A stretch of 64,000 nt of DNA, taken from NCBI GenBank assembly GCA_020310875.1, contig CM035423.1, positions 118,305,989 to 118,369,988 of the forward strand. The letters run 5' to 3'. The DNA comes from Ceratopteris richardii (Eukaryota; Streptophyta; Polypodiopsida; Polypodiales; Pteridaceae). Under the pieces are notes generated by a model. It saw only the letters and a list, made by a program, of their open reading frames with translations, was not told the origin of the DNA and did no database searches. The position numbers and the translations under genes are program-made. Shown piece after piece: positions 22,501 through 34,095 of this stretch (its first letter is position 1; each line of letters begins with the position of its first letter).

Positions 22501-25500
22501 GTATCTCTGGTACTTTTTGTTTAGAGCCTGCTTTTGGCATTTTGGAATCAAGTTCTGGAACTTGATCCTTCACATGATTCCAAAGCTCAGGTTTTGCTTT
22601 GAGAAGCTCTTCTATAGTGAGATGACACTGAACCTTAGTGTTCTTCACGACATCAGTGTTCCTTGGAACCACTGAGTCTTCATTTCTTACTAGTATTGTG
22701 GGAGCTCTAATCTGGAGAGATTAAGATTCCCATGGGCCTGGAAATTGAGGCAGTTCTTCTAGGGTATTAGATTCAAAATCTAATCTTTCATCTTCTTGTT
22801 GTTCTGCTTCATCTCCGTAAATAGATGGAATGTCTTGGGGAAATTGATCATGAAGATCATCAATCTCAGGAATAGGAGGGGAATTATTGTTCTCCTTGGC
22901 CCATTTCTCCTCTTGTAATTCTCGTAAGAACTCTTGAGAGTGCTCCTGAATTGAAGGAGGTATTCCAACATCCGTGGAATTTGAAACATAAGCTCCCATT
23001 GGTGGTGAGCTTCTTCTCTCAATAACTGGTTGAGCCTATGGAGGTAAAGAAACTTGTGGTTTGTTTACCAATTGCTCTAATCTTTCTAGTAAGCCCTGGA
23101 AATGCAAATCTGGTTTGACAGAGTTTGTCTGATTGAACTTTTGACTAGTCTCCAGTATAGCTTGAGCTTGTTCTACCATTTTCATGCACATTTTCATCCG
23201 TTCAATCTCTAAGTCCGCTCTAGGGTAACTCTTGTTTAGATTTGCAGCTGTAGGCCCTTCTTGAAGTCGAGCCTGGTAGGCCTTGAACATCATGTCCAAG
23301 CCTTCTGGGGTTGGATCAGCAAGAACAGAACCTGGTTGCGGTCTATTTACAATGGGTGGTGGGGTGGGATGAGGTGGAGTGGATGGAGTTTTGACATGCG
23401 AGGGGTTTTGAGATGCAATGTCTTCTATTTTTGTTTTTGCGTCTTTCAAGCTTTCTTCTAGTTCCGATAACTTTTTATTCCACTTGCGATTGGCCTTCTC
23501 TCTGGTATCCTTCCATGTTCTTGTTTTTCGCTTGCTAGGTTCTCCTGATTCACTCGACTCCGATTGCTCTGCTGGTTTATCTTGTTTTAATGCTTGTGCC
23601 CTAGTAACTACCTGTACAGGTGCCACATTACTGCTACTGGCACTTGATTCCGCCACTAAGCCTACCACATTAATGGGTGTAATCTTGGGCGCACTAGAGG
23701 GGTTTCTTGGACAATCTCTGGGGAGATGGTCTTTGCCACAATCAGCACACAAAGCTTGTATTGTGATAGCCTGTCCTTGACTCGGAGATGGTGGGTGGGG
23801 ACAATCACGAAGGAAATGGTCACCCTGACATCTGAAACATGGTCCTCTAGGGGCTTGTGGTCTTACTTGTCTCAATTGGGGCCTAGGGTTAGCATTTGCG
23901 TACATGACATTGGAGTATTCTGGCTCTCAATTTTGTTCCATAGGTGGTGCCTCATATTGATACGGGTAAATCTCACTATGCTCAAGCGACTCAGTGTAAT
24001 AAGCATGTGGACTACCTTCATGGGAGTAGTCTGAACTATGAGCATGAGAGTCATATCTAGTATCAATGGGGTTAGTGGCACCAATGCTCTATTTGGATTT
24101 TCCTCTCCCACAACATACTTGACTGGAATCACGTTGACAGGAGCTAGTGGTTGGTTTCCCAAGACTGGTTGTGGCCTATATTGTGCCTGATATTGCTGTT
24201 GTGGTTGATAATATGGCTGTTGGTATTGGTTCTGATACCTACCTTGTTGGTAACGTTGCTGATAAGTTTGTCTAACTGCCTGCCTATTGTAAGGACAATC
24301 TTGAGCTGTGTGGTTCATGTATTTTCTCTCAATAGTGCAATATGGAACATTCCTTTCTCTAATGTTTTGGTTTTGCATTGGGCATACATTAGCCATGTGG
24401 TCACCTCCGCAAGTATAACACCGATTCAATGGAGTGACTCTCTGTGTTTGTCTATTTTGGACTCCCAACTTCTTGGCAACTTGCTCAGCTATCTCCTCTA
24501 TTTCCGTGGGGATTTTTGATGTATGACTAGTAGAACTATCCGAATCCTTATAGAGTTTGGACAATCCTAACTCCTCACCCAAGTTATCTTCTATGTCAAT
24601 GCACGCCCGCACACACTCTTCTATGGATCTAGGCTCTTTCAAGTACACATATGATCTTAACTATGTGCTTAGTCGGCCATCTAAGAACAAAGCCACTTGT
24701 TTGGCTGGTGTGGGTAACTCTGGAGTAGGGCATCTTTCTAGGTACTGTCTGAACCTTCTACCTGCTAGTCGCACTATTTCTTGGGGTGTCTGCTTGAAAC
24801 TGTGGATCAAGGATGATGTGTTATGCCTGATACCACTCTTGGAAAATTCTACAATGAATTCGTGTAGCAACTGACCTATGTCATGATAGTTGCGACTACT
24901 CAGTGGTTGAAACCAAGCTAAGGCAGTGCCCTTAAGAGTCAAACCAAATGCCTCGTACTGGGTGAACAAGTCCTCAACTTGCTCAGCTCTTAACACTTGT
25001 TTGAACTCGGCCACATGATCATAAGGATCTCCTGACCCGTCAAAATAATTCTTCATTGCCTTGATCACTTGAGTGGGTCTAAGGGTTCTTGTGTTCTCTC
25101 GGGATCTAGGCAATGGAAAATCATGTTCATCTCTTTGTTTCCTATGTGCTTGATGTCTCTGTCTTTCAGGTCTTTCATTTTCAAATCCTGACCTATTCCT
25201 GCCCACGGTGTGTGCAAAACTTACCTCAGGTCTCTCTCTAGTTCTTTCTCTCTGGGCTTCATGAGCGTGGGATGATCCTACTCCTTGGAGGCCATGGGAA
25301 ACATTGGATCTTGGTGGAGGGAATATCAATTCACTCTTCCAAGTATATGCATGTCTATCATTTTCTGTTACTAAGAAAATTTTCTCTGATGTGTTATTCA
25401 CGTAGACCACTTTGCTTGGTGTCTCTGGATCCTTGAACTCGTAGATGATGACTATGCCCAATTGGCTAGGTTGATCTGGCTTGAATCTCCAAAAGGCTTC

Positions 25501-26091
25501 CTCTGTTTCTCTATTCAAGAATAGTTCTATGCTTTTGTTATCTTGAGGGATCCAATCCGGAGTGATCACTCGGGTCAAAACTGACTTACCTCTAGGAGTC
25601 TGGGGTCCTTGTCCTACATTTCCTTGTTCTAGGTCTCCTATTTCATTCTCAAGAATGACATTTCCAAACTTATCAGTCCTATCTGGTAGCTTGGTGACCA
25701 CATACATGGTTCCTTCCTTATCAATGTATGAACCGTCTTCGAACTTGACCACCGGGTGTTCAAGCCCAAAGGGTTGATCTGGATTTTTTAGTTGGACCAC
25801 TGATCGCCTCAGGCCATCCTCATAGATGCGAGCACCTAATCGGTTGGTCCGAATATATTCCAACTGTGTCTTATAGGGACCTTCTGGTGTTTGTAAATAA
25901 TCAGCTCCTGAGCCACCTACAAGTTTCCCCATGCTAAAAGACATTTCTGAATCACTTGTGTCTGAACTTAGTCTGTAAGGATGACCACTTAGTTGTTGTG
26001 CCCAAGACTTAGCTGTATGGTTGACACTAGCCTCAGAAGATCTAATGCTTTGTTTATCCTAGCCTAGGTGTCTACCAGACCTCATGTTCAT
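22501..26091 (-). pseudogene. Gypsy gag with four zinc knuckles
   Basis: The probable start at 26091 gives MNMRSGRHLG, but a TAG at 26059-26061 follows at once. The main frame (25944-24661) has the retrotransposon gag domain near its end (FDGSGDPYDHVAEFKQVLRA ... GTALAWFQPL). After one stop come CYTCGGDHMANVCP and a variant knuckle CTIERKYMNHTAQDC, with a glutamine/tyrosine-rich stretch. A frameshift then leads to 23905-23036, with CFRCQGDHFLRDCP and CADCGKDHLPRDCP. A long charged region and an acidic tail end at about 22730. Gag would package RNA, with the knuckles as RNA-binding units. Gypsy gags usually have one or two, so four is many. Confidence 0.85.
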
Positions 26092-27374
26092 AAGCTTTGT
26101 CTTCTAGTCCCAAAATTCCCCTTTGTATTGCTCAAAATCCCTTGGGACCCCCTTGGTTTCCTAGTCCCACTGGAGGGTCAATTTCAAAATATCCTATCTG
26201 AAAATCAACGCATTATTCTTATAAAAAAACAGTTGAGGCCGTGTAGGATTTGAAACGAGCTTTCCAACGAGCTATAGAGCTCAAAAAATGGACTTTGGAT
26301 GAAAAAGTTATGTCAAATCAGGCTCCTGGGGGTCAAAACAGGCAAACAGGACCTTTTGGAGAAAATCGCGATTTTGTGAAATCAGGGAATCGCGATTGTG
26401 TGAAATCAGAGAATCGCGATGCTGCGAAGTCAAAGAATTGCGATTTTGAGCATAGAATCGTGTTTTTGAAAATCGCGATTTTGAGCACAGAATCGTGTTT
26501 TTGAAAATCGCGATTTTGAGCACAGAATCATGTTTCAGAGAATCGTGGTTCACAAAATCGTGGTTCACAAGATCGTGATTCACAAAATCGTGTCTTCACA
26601 GAATCATGTTTTAGAGAATCGTGTTCTAGAGAATTGCGATTTTGTCTTAGAGAATCATGGTTTTCAAAATTTAGAGAATCGCGATTTTGAGTACAAGCAC
26701 AGAATCGTGTTTTAGAGAATCACGATTTTGTCTCAGAGAATCATGATCCACAAAATCGTGTTTTTCACAAAATCGTGGTTCTCAGAATCGTGTTTTTTGA
26801 CATGAAAATCGCGATTTTGTCTCAGAGAATCATGTTTTCACAAAATTGTGTTTTAGAGAATCGTGTTCTCACAGCATCGTGTTTTTGACTGAAAATCGTG
26901 ATTTGTGAGAATCGCGATTTTGAGCACAACCATAGAATCGCAATTCTGAGAATGACCACAGAATCGTGATTCTTTTAGCAAGCTTTTAGGCGGGAAACAG
27001 AAAATCGTGATTTTCAAAAAAATTTGAATTTTCACAGAATCGCGTTTTTTGGCGGGAACTTTGAATTTTTGAGCGACGAGCAATGGCGAGCTCCGTATGA
27101 GCAGAAAATCATGAAAAACACAGGCGCTTGTTCTCCCTTGCACTTCCTAACTCCTTCCCACACAATAATGCATGAAAAATGGTATGAAAATGGTGAAAAT
27201 GCACTAAAAAACAAGAAATTTCTATGAAGAAGAAGATGGAAGAAGGTGGAGATGATGATGATGAAGAAGATCAAGAAGAAAAATCAGAAAATGAACAAAA
27301 ATGATAGTTTTTTTACCTTCCAACGTCGCAAATCTACGATCTTACCATCACAACGCTCGTCCTCGAAGCTCTCT
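26092..27374 (-). repeat. Gypsy leader with array of AATCGCGATT-type palindromes
   Basis: Between the primer binding site and gag, the stretch from about 26360 to 27050 is filled with repeats around AATCGCGATT (a perfect 10-bp palindrome) and variants such as AATCGTGTTTT and AATCGTGGTT. They are separated by AGAGA, CACA or TTTGAG spacers. At least eight exact ATCGCGAT cores are visible, for example near 26368, 26391, 26474, 26679 and 26914. The array is noncoding, and its open frames follow from the repeat. The rest of the leader (26092-26359 and 27060-27374) shows no repeats. Confidence 0.9.
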
Positions 27375-27391
27375 CCCCGGCAACGGCGCCA
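27375..27391 (-). promoter_or_regulatory. Gypsy primer binding site
   Basis: On the minus strand, TGGCGCCGTTGCCGGGG, 8 bases (CCAAATTT) from the 5' LTR. This is the primer binding site form I associate with Tat/Athila-type plant Gypsy elements. Confidence 0.9.
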
Positions 27392-27399
27392 AAATTTGG

Positions 27400-28007
27400 T
27401 GTAGCTCAAGCGTAAGCCTCACCTCCTTTACTTGTCAATCTGCGGAGACGTGAGGACCGGTATGAAGACCACGAGCAAGTGAAGGCACAAGTGCGTGAGT
27501 GAAAGCACACAAACATGCACACACATACACACACACGCGCACAAGGTAAGATCAAAGAGAGGAACAATGGAAAGCTTCAATTGCCAAAGAGTTCTCTTAC
27601 AAAAGCTCTATTCTGTAACAAGCTAACCCCAAAAATGAGCTCTCTAGCTCTTTTTATTGTTTTTTAACTAGTTTTGGTCCTGTCCAGACCTAGTGTCCGG
27701 CCTAGTTAAAATTAGGTTCCAAGGCTTATTTGAGGGCTCAAACGAAGTCTAAAAATTATGAAAATTGGTAGGATGATAGTTCTAATACTCCTCAAGTTCA
27801 AGGACTCCTCAGCTTGAACAAAATGGAGTTAAAAAAATAGAAAATGGCATTTACAATGGTTTTTAGTGATGAAAATCACTATTTTTGTAGGGGATTCTTC
27901 TGAAAATTTGACATACACTTCTTGGAGCTCCCTACTTGCTCTCTCTTCTTCTATGTCCACTTCTTTGATGTGCTTCCATGTTTTATGCTTGACCTTGAGT
28001 TCCAACA
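27400..28007 (-). repeat. Gypsy 5' LTR
   Basis: Partner of 15337-15939, with the same TGTAGC/CCAACA ends. It contains an (AC)n stretch near 27515-27545 on the plus strand. Confidence 0.95.
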
Positions 28008-29273
28008 ACACTGATAAAAGCAAGTCCAAAGATAACAAAGGAAAGGCAAAGAAAGTGGATGATGAAGCAGGTACATATCAAGTTAACTATGCAGGTAGAG
28101 GAAGACATGGAAGACGTAGAGGAAGAGGAGGTAGACAAGGCAGGGGGAGATCCCAAGACTCCAACTCATGTTCTATTTGTGGATTAACTAATCATACAAC
28201 TGAAAATTGCTTTAGGAATTCCAGGAATCAAAGAGGCAGAGGATACAATAGAGGAAGTTATGGCTACTCAAGAGGAAGGTTCAACAATTATCATGGCAAC
28301 CACAACAACTACAATCATTCAAACTATCAAGGAGGCTACAAAGGAAGGAGAGACTTCAATAACTACATAGAGGACTCAAACAAAGAGGATTCATTATTGA
28401 TCATGAACATGGTTATGCCACAAGGTAAATCTGTTGAGCATCTTTTCTACATAGATTCAGGTTGTTCAAATCATGTGGCAGGAAATGTGGCACTCTTATC
28501 AGATTTAGAAGTTCCAAGGAATAAGCATGAGGTACAAACAGGAGATGATACAAGACACCTTGTGGAGAAAATAAGAAATGTCAAAGCTCGTGATGGAAAC
28601 ATCAACCTACTCAGTAAGGTACTCTATACCCCTACCATTACAAAGAATTTGATAAGTGTTGGGCAGATAGTAGAGAAAGGGTTGCAAGTCATGTTCAAAA
28701 GCAGGAGCATTTGTTGAAGATCCAAGCCAAGGATTTAGCACAATTGCAAAAGGTGAAAAGACAAGTAGATTGTTCACATTTGAATTACAAGACACTAGAA
28801 ACATTGCTCTCTTTAATTATGGTAGTCAGACACTCACATAATTGGAAGTATGGCACAAAAGGTTAGTACATATTGGTGAAAGGTCATTAAAGCAAATTTG
28901 CAGGGACCAAATGTACTTGGACTCCCTAACTTGTCAAAACAACATATGATTTATAATTGTAGTGCATGTCAATTTGGAAAGTTTCACAGGTTACCATTCA
29001 TGAAGAAAGGTTATATGCATGAAGATCTCTTGGAGTTGGTTCATAGAGATGTATGGGGACCTAGCAAGGAAGCTTCAATATCTGGATCAAGGTATTATGT
29101 CTCCTTTATTGATGATTGCAGCAGATGGACTATCCTATTCCTTATGAAACACGAAGATGAAGTTTTTTCATTTTTCAAAAGATATTTGGCTCTTGTGGAG
29201 AATCAAATAGGTAAATCACTAAAAAGGCTAAGGTCAGATGGAGGGGGAGAATACTTCTCCCATGAGTTTGATA
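28008..29273 (+). pseudogene. Copia C gag end, protease and integrase
   Basis: The frame resumes from gag at the Gypsy TSD. It has an RGRG-rich segment, the zinc knuckle CSICGLTNHTTENC, a glycine/asparagine-rich stretch and the protease site FYIDSGCSNHVAGN. A GAG-pre region follows with NLISVGQIVEKGL. A frameshift near 28700 moves the frame. The integrase zinc region (CSACQFGKFHRLPF) and first part of the core (HRDVWGPSKEASISGSRYY; LRSDGGGEYFSHEF) follow at 28898-29278. The sequence then jumps directly into RT, so the catalytic Glu of the integrase and all its C-terminus are missing. Confidence 0.9.
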
Positions 29274-30241
29274 GATGATATTATATTGACAGGAAATGAT
29301 GCAGATGCTATGAAGAGATCAAAGATAAGATGAGAGAAGAGTTCAAGATAAGTGATTTGGGTTCACTTACCTACTTCCTAGGTTTGGAAGTTGTCTACAA
29401 AGATCATGGTTTGTTTCTCACTCAAAGAAAGTACATTAAGGACATGTTGGCAAAATTCAAGATGCAAGATTGTAAGATTGCAGGTACTCCAATGGAGGTC
29501 AATCACAAATTGAGCTCACATGAAGGTGAACTCATAGAGGACATCACATCAAATCAAAGTCTAGTGGGTAGTCTCAACTATGCCACATTGACAAGAGTAG
29601 ATATATGTTACAGTGTGAGTGTGCTAAGTCAATTTATGCACACACCAAGGAAACCACACATGGATGCTGCCAAAAGGATTCTCAAGTATCTCAAAGGAAC
29701 CATAAATGAAGGACTTTATTATCCTTATGTATCTGATTTAAGTTTGAAGCTATTTTCTGATGCAGATTGGGCTGGTTCCAAGGAAGATAGAAGGAGCACT
29801 TCAGGATATCTTACTTTTGCAGGTTCAAAGCTTATTTCATGGTCATCCAAGAAGCAACCTATAGTTGCTCTTTCTTCCACAAAGGCTGAGTATAGAGGTC
29901 TTGCCATAGCTACTCAGGAAGCTATGTGGATGAAGACATTATTCATAGATCTTGGATTGGAGTTTGGAACTCCAACTATTTTTGGTGACAATATGAGTTC
30001 TATTCACTTGGCTGCTAATCCTATTTTTCATGCAAGGACTAAACATATTGAAGTTCATTATCACTATGTACGAGAGAAGGTTATAAGCAAAGAGATTCAA
30101 ATATCATATGTGTCCACTCATCAACAATGTGGAGATATTCTAACCAAAGCATTGGATGGTACAAAGCTTTGCAAATTCAAGGCTATGATAGGTTTGCAGG
30201 TAATCTTGGAAGATTCAAGACCTCAAGCATACTTGGCTTGA
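29274..30241 (+). pseudogene. Copia C RT C-terminus and RNase H
   Basis: It begins within the catalytic motif: DDIILTGND remains without the preceding residues of YVDD. The long open frame (29330-30241) carries the RT C-terminus (ISDLGSLTYFLGLEV; MLAKFKMQDCKIAGTPM; GSLNYATLTRVDICYSVSVL) and a complete RNase H (FSDADWAGSKEDRRSTSGY; ISWSSKKQPIVALSSTKAEYR; HARTKHIEVHYHYVREKV; DILTKALDG). The RNase H part is unbroken. The deletion upstream removed the rest of integrase and the RT fingers. Confidence 0.92.
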
Positions 30242-30249
30242 GGGGGAGC

Positions 30250-31526
30250 TATTGGAGGAAGTCTATGACAAGCCTAAGTATTGGCTTGAGTCCCATAAAT
30301 TCAAAGAAGAAGCCTTAAAATGAAGACAATGTAAAGTTCACTTGTGAACTACCTCTTGCAACTTTTGAAGACTTTACTTAATGTAAAAGTGAAAGAGTCT
30401 TAAGTGGTTGACTCCACTTGATTAAAAAGGGAAAGAAGAGCCACGAATTCATCATTTGTGGTACATAGAGAATCAAATCAATCACTAATTGATTAGAGAG
30501 TGATTGAGGGAAGTTAGCCTCCCAAGCTCAACTATAAATAGATGGCAACTTTGGTCATGGTTAGAGAGATCTCAGAGAAGACCTCCAAGAGCTGAGCTTT
30601 ATGCCATATCAAGGTGTGGTTTCAAGGCACACATATGTATCAGTAGTCCATTGTGTTGTAAAATCAATATACTTTCATTTTCATGATCATTTTTGAGTTC
30701 ATATTGCCATGTTCTTGTGAAGTGTACTACTCACTGCCATATCTCTCAGTCTTCTGAATCAGATTGCAGAGATGGTTTCTTTGAGCTTGGTGCATCATTT
30801 TCAGTGATTTAACTTGGTAAAGTTATCTCTATAAGTCTGCTATATGCTCATAAATTTTCATTTCATTTGAGTGTTTCAATCTTCAGTTATGTTCAGTTGA
30901 AGTCAACCATGTCTGTTCATTTTCACTTCTCTATCAGGTACCCGACTTTTTTACTCATCTTGTCAGAGCTGTTTCTCAGTGTCTACTTACCCAAATTCAA
31001 TGATTTAAAGCTTTTTGGATTCAACATACTGTCTAGTATTAGTACAAATTTTCATAATCATTGGATTCTTAAATCTTGAGTTATGTTCATTTTTCTGCTA
31101 GTGCACTAGTCTCATTACTGTAGCAGCCCATGAAAATCAGGATGATGTCATCACTTGTTAAACATCATTCTCAGTGTGTGGTTCATTATTTTTTATGAGA
31201 TTACTCTTGAAAGTTAGATCTTTAAGTTAACTAGACTTACCCAAAAGGAATTAAGCTAATTGCTGCTGTGCTCATAGAATTATGCAAAATATTAGACAGG
31301 TGTATGAACCAAAATAGCAAGTTCTTCACATCTGAGCTAACTCCAACTTATCTATTTTGATCTATCTTTTTGAGAGTGATCTTCCAAGGTACATAGGGTG
31401 TCTAATACATCCATTGGCAAGCTAAAAGGGCCCACCACATACTCTTGGAGTTAATTTGACTGGTGTAGATCAAGGATTTTGCAACACCTCTTCATCTTCA
31501 AGCACATACCTATCCATCTCTTCACA
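30250..31526 (+). repeat. Copia C 3' LTR, with polypurine tract just upstream
   Basis: Partner of 13420-14664. The tract TTGAGGGGGAGC (30238-30249) directly precedes it. The TSD copy TTTGC follows at 31527-31531. Confidence 0.93.
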
Positions 31527-32743
31527 TTTGCGACATCCATATACCTGTTTCTGTATGTGTAAACTCAATGACCAAGAAATAGCATGGCACACCAAGATCT
31601 TTCATGTCCAATTCTTGCATAAGAAGTTGCTTTACCTCTTTAATGCTTTCTTCATTATCATCACCTACAATCAAGTCATCAACATGAATAGCCACAATTG
31701 TGATGCGATCATCACCCTTCCTTGCATATAGTGAATTATCTACATCACACATAGAAAACCCAATGGTGGTTAAGTAATCAACAATTCTTGCATGCCATGC
31801 ACGAGGAGCTTGCTTAAGCCCATACAAAGCCTTTTTCCATATACAAAGCTGATCCATTTATACTTCTTCCTATAACTCACCATGCAGGAAAGCATTCTTC
31901 ACATCCATCTAATGCAAAGTCCATCCTTTTGTTGTAGCTAATGCAACAAGTGTTCTAACAATAGACATTTTAACCATAGGGCTGAATGTTTCCTCATAAT
32001 CAATTCCATATGTTTGTGCATATCCTTTTTCTACCAGTCATGCTTTGTACCTGCTTATGCTACCATTAGCATTGTGCGTTACCTTGTAAACCCACTTGCA
32101 GCCTATGGGTTTCTTTCCTTGGGGCAGTGGAACTAGCTTCCATGTATCATTTCCATAAAGTGCAGCCATCTCCTCATCCATAGCTTTTTCCCAATCAGCA
32201 TTTCCAATTGCATCTTCAAAACAAGAGGGTTCAGCATCTTGTATTACCTTTGTTTATCATGTAGGCACAATGACGAGCCATGTAACTATTATATGCCAAT
32301 CGTTGCACTGAATTCTCCATCCTCCCAGATGTTCTTGGTCCTCGGTCACTTCTCCTTGTATCGTTTGCATGTGCCTTTCTTACTCCTAGAGTCTTCATAG
32401 AGGGCAATCCAAGTTCCTCATCAAGACTCTTTTTTGAACCGCGTGAATCTCCATCAATATCTTCAAAACTTGCACATGTTTTACTACTAGTGGAAAGCTT
32501 TTCTTTACCTTTCTTGGATGTATTTGAGGAATTTACTGGACTAAAATGTCCACGCAATCTTCCACTCGATGGATTTGAGTTGGAACTATTGCTTGGTGAT
32601 GCATCCGGTCCACTCAAAACTTGAGATTCTGCACTCGATTTTTCAGCATTTTCTTTCTCATTTGATTCAAGATTAAGCCCATCTTTGGCATCTACATAGA
32701 AGCTTGACATTTCATCAAATACCACATCTCTGCTCACCTTCAC
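31527..32743 (-). pseudogene. Copia A RT N-terminal and central part
   Basis: The minus-strand frames give the linker (32743-32231, serine/asparagine-rich), then RVT_2 with WKLVPLPQGKKPIGCKWVYK, QTYGIDYEETFSP, GWTLH, KKALYGLKQAPRAWH and the catalytic HVDD (VAIHVDDLIVG, near 31685). Stops fall within the finger region (about 31860-32230). The frame runs to the Copia C insertion site at ..TETGIWMSQ and continues at 13419. HVDD instead of YVDD may be a secondary change. Confidence 0.9.
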
Positions 32744-34095
32744 CTGTCATGTGAGTGGGTTATAACATTTATATCCTTTTTGTGTAAGGGAGTATCTAAT
32801 GAAGATACATTTTTTTGCTTTTGGATCAAGCTTCGTCCTCAACTCATCTAGAACATGTACATATGCAATATAACCAAATACCTTCATATGTGATAAATTT
32901 GGCTTTTTACCTGTAAACTTCTCTTTAGGTATAACTTGATGTACAATAGCAATTGGAGTTTTGTTCATGATATATACAACAATATGCACAACTTCTGCCC
33001 AATAACAATGAGGTATATTCTTCTTAGTCATCAAGGCTCTTACTATTCTTGTAATATATCTATTTTTTAGAATCAATGCCATTCTGTTGTGGTGTGTACC
33101 TGCATGAAAACTGATGTTGAATTCCATGACTTTTAAGAAAGTTGTTGAACTCATTTGACATGTATTCACCTCCTCCATCAGATCATAATGTATGAATATA
33201 CTTCTCTGTTTTCTTTTCCACTATAGCTTTAAAATTCTAGAAGTGAGTGAACACCTCACTCTTCTCTTTCAAGAAATATTCCCATACTTTCTATGTATGG
33301 TCATCAATAAAGTAATATAAAATCTGCAAACCATCCATAGATGTGGTCTTTGTAGTACCCCAAACATCTATATGTACTATTTCTAGCACATTCATACTAA
33401 CATGCTTGTTATGCAAAAATGATACTCTTGACGATTTACCAAATTGACATGCTACACATACCTTTTGCATTTCTGCAACCTTGAAATTTGGTAGTCCATT
33501 GACAATCTCCTTTGACTGCATCAATTTTAGCCTTTATAGATTGCATATCTAATTCATTTGTGCCAGATCTCTATATTAGGAATAACTCCTGCACCTTTTG
33601 CAAACATGGCTGCATTCATTTCATGAATTTTCACATTTAAGATGAACATCCTACCCACTTTGTTTCCTTTGGCAATCAATCTTCCATCTTGTTTGTAATC
33701 TTCTACATATAACCCATCGGCTATAAACCTGACTTCTAATCCCTGGTCAACCATTTGTCCAACAAAAACTATATTCTTTGTTATATTTGGAACATGAAGC
33801 ACATCAGCAAAATGTTTTACCTTTCCATCCTCCAAGATAGTGCTATGTTTCCTATATGCTCGATAGGGTGTGATGTGTCATCACCTATTTCAACATATCA
33901 AGGAAGTGGTAATTTTTGCAAAGTACCAAACCATTCCACATGACTGGTCATGTGATTTAAAGCACTTGAATCAACATACGATTCATTATCATTCGATTTT
34001 GAAACACAAGCAGACATCGTGAATAACTCCTCAGAATCATCTTCACTTGTGGATGCATAGTTATTTTGCTGCCTTCTGTTATTTTGATTCTTCAA
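32744..34095 (-). pseudogene. Copia A protease, GAG-pre and integrase
   Basis: From right to left on the minus strand: protease region with SYVDSSALNHMTSH (the catalytic DSG is DSS here), GAG-pre with VLHVPNITKNIVFVGQMVDQGLEV, the integrase zinc region (CVACQFGKSSRVSF), DVWGTTKTTSMDGL, an INT core tail with CSYIMNKTPIAIVHQ-like sequence and KVFGYIAYVHV, FIRYSLTQKGYKCYNP. Stops and frame breaks occur between 33178 and 33291 and near 33545. This would integrate the cDNA if intact. Confidence 0.85.

Larger units (their letters stand above)
15337..28007 (-). mobile_element. Ty3/Gypsy element with extra retropepsin, nested in Copia C
   Basis: LTRs of 603 and 608 bp (15337-15939, 27400-28007), starting TGTAGC and ending CCAACA, differ at only a few percent of sites. 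The TSD is ACAGT/ACACT (15332-15336, 28008-28012), and Copia C gag rejoins in frame across it. The minus-strand order is 5' LTR, primer binding site, long repeat-rich leader, gag with zinc knuckles, protease remnant, RT, RNase H, two HHCC modules, integrase, second retropepsin, basic ORF, long noncoding region, polypurine tract, 3' LTR. The primer binding site and domain order suggest the Tat/Athila side of plant Gypsy elements. Confidence 0.93.
13420..31526 (+). mobile_element. Copia C: plus-strand element inserted in Copia A RT
   Basis: The LTRs are at 13420-14664 and 30250-31526 and start TGTTGGAG (mutated to TATTGGAG on the right). A primer binding site and a polypurine tract are present. 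The 5-bp TSD is TTTGT on the left (13415-13419) and TTTGC on the right (31527-31531). The uninterrupted Copia A codons show that TTTGC was the original. Internal sequence is gag, then a Gypsy insertion (15337-28007), then the rest of gag, protease, integrase, and RT/RNase H with an internal deletion. Confidence 0.94.

Noticed and set aside
26250..27143. Repeat-rich open frames on both strands of the Gypsy leader
   Set aside because: They follow from the AATCGCGATT array and show no conserved domain; the region lies between primer site and gag.
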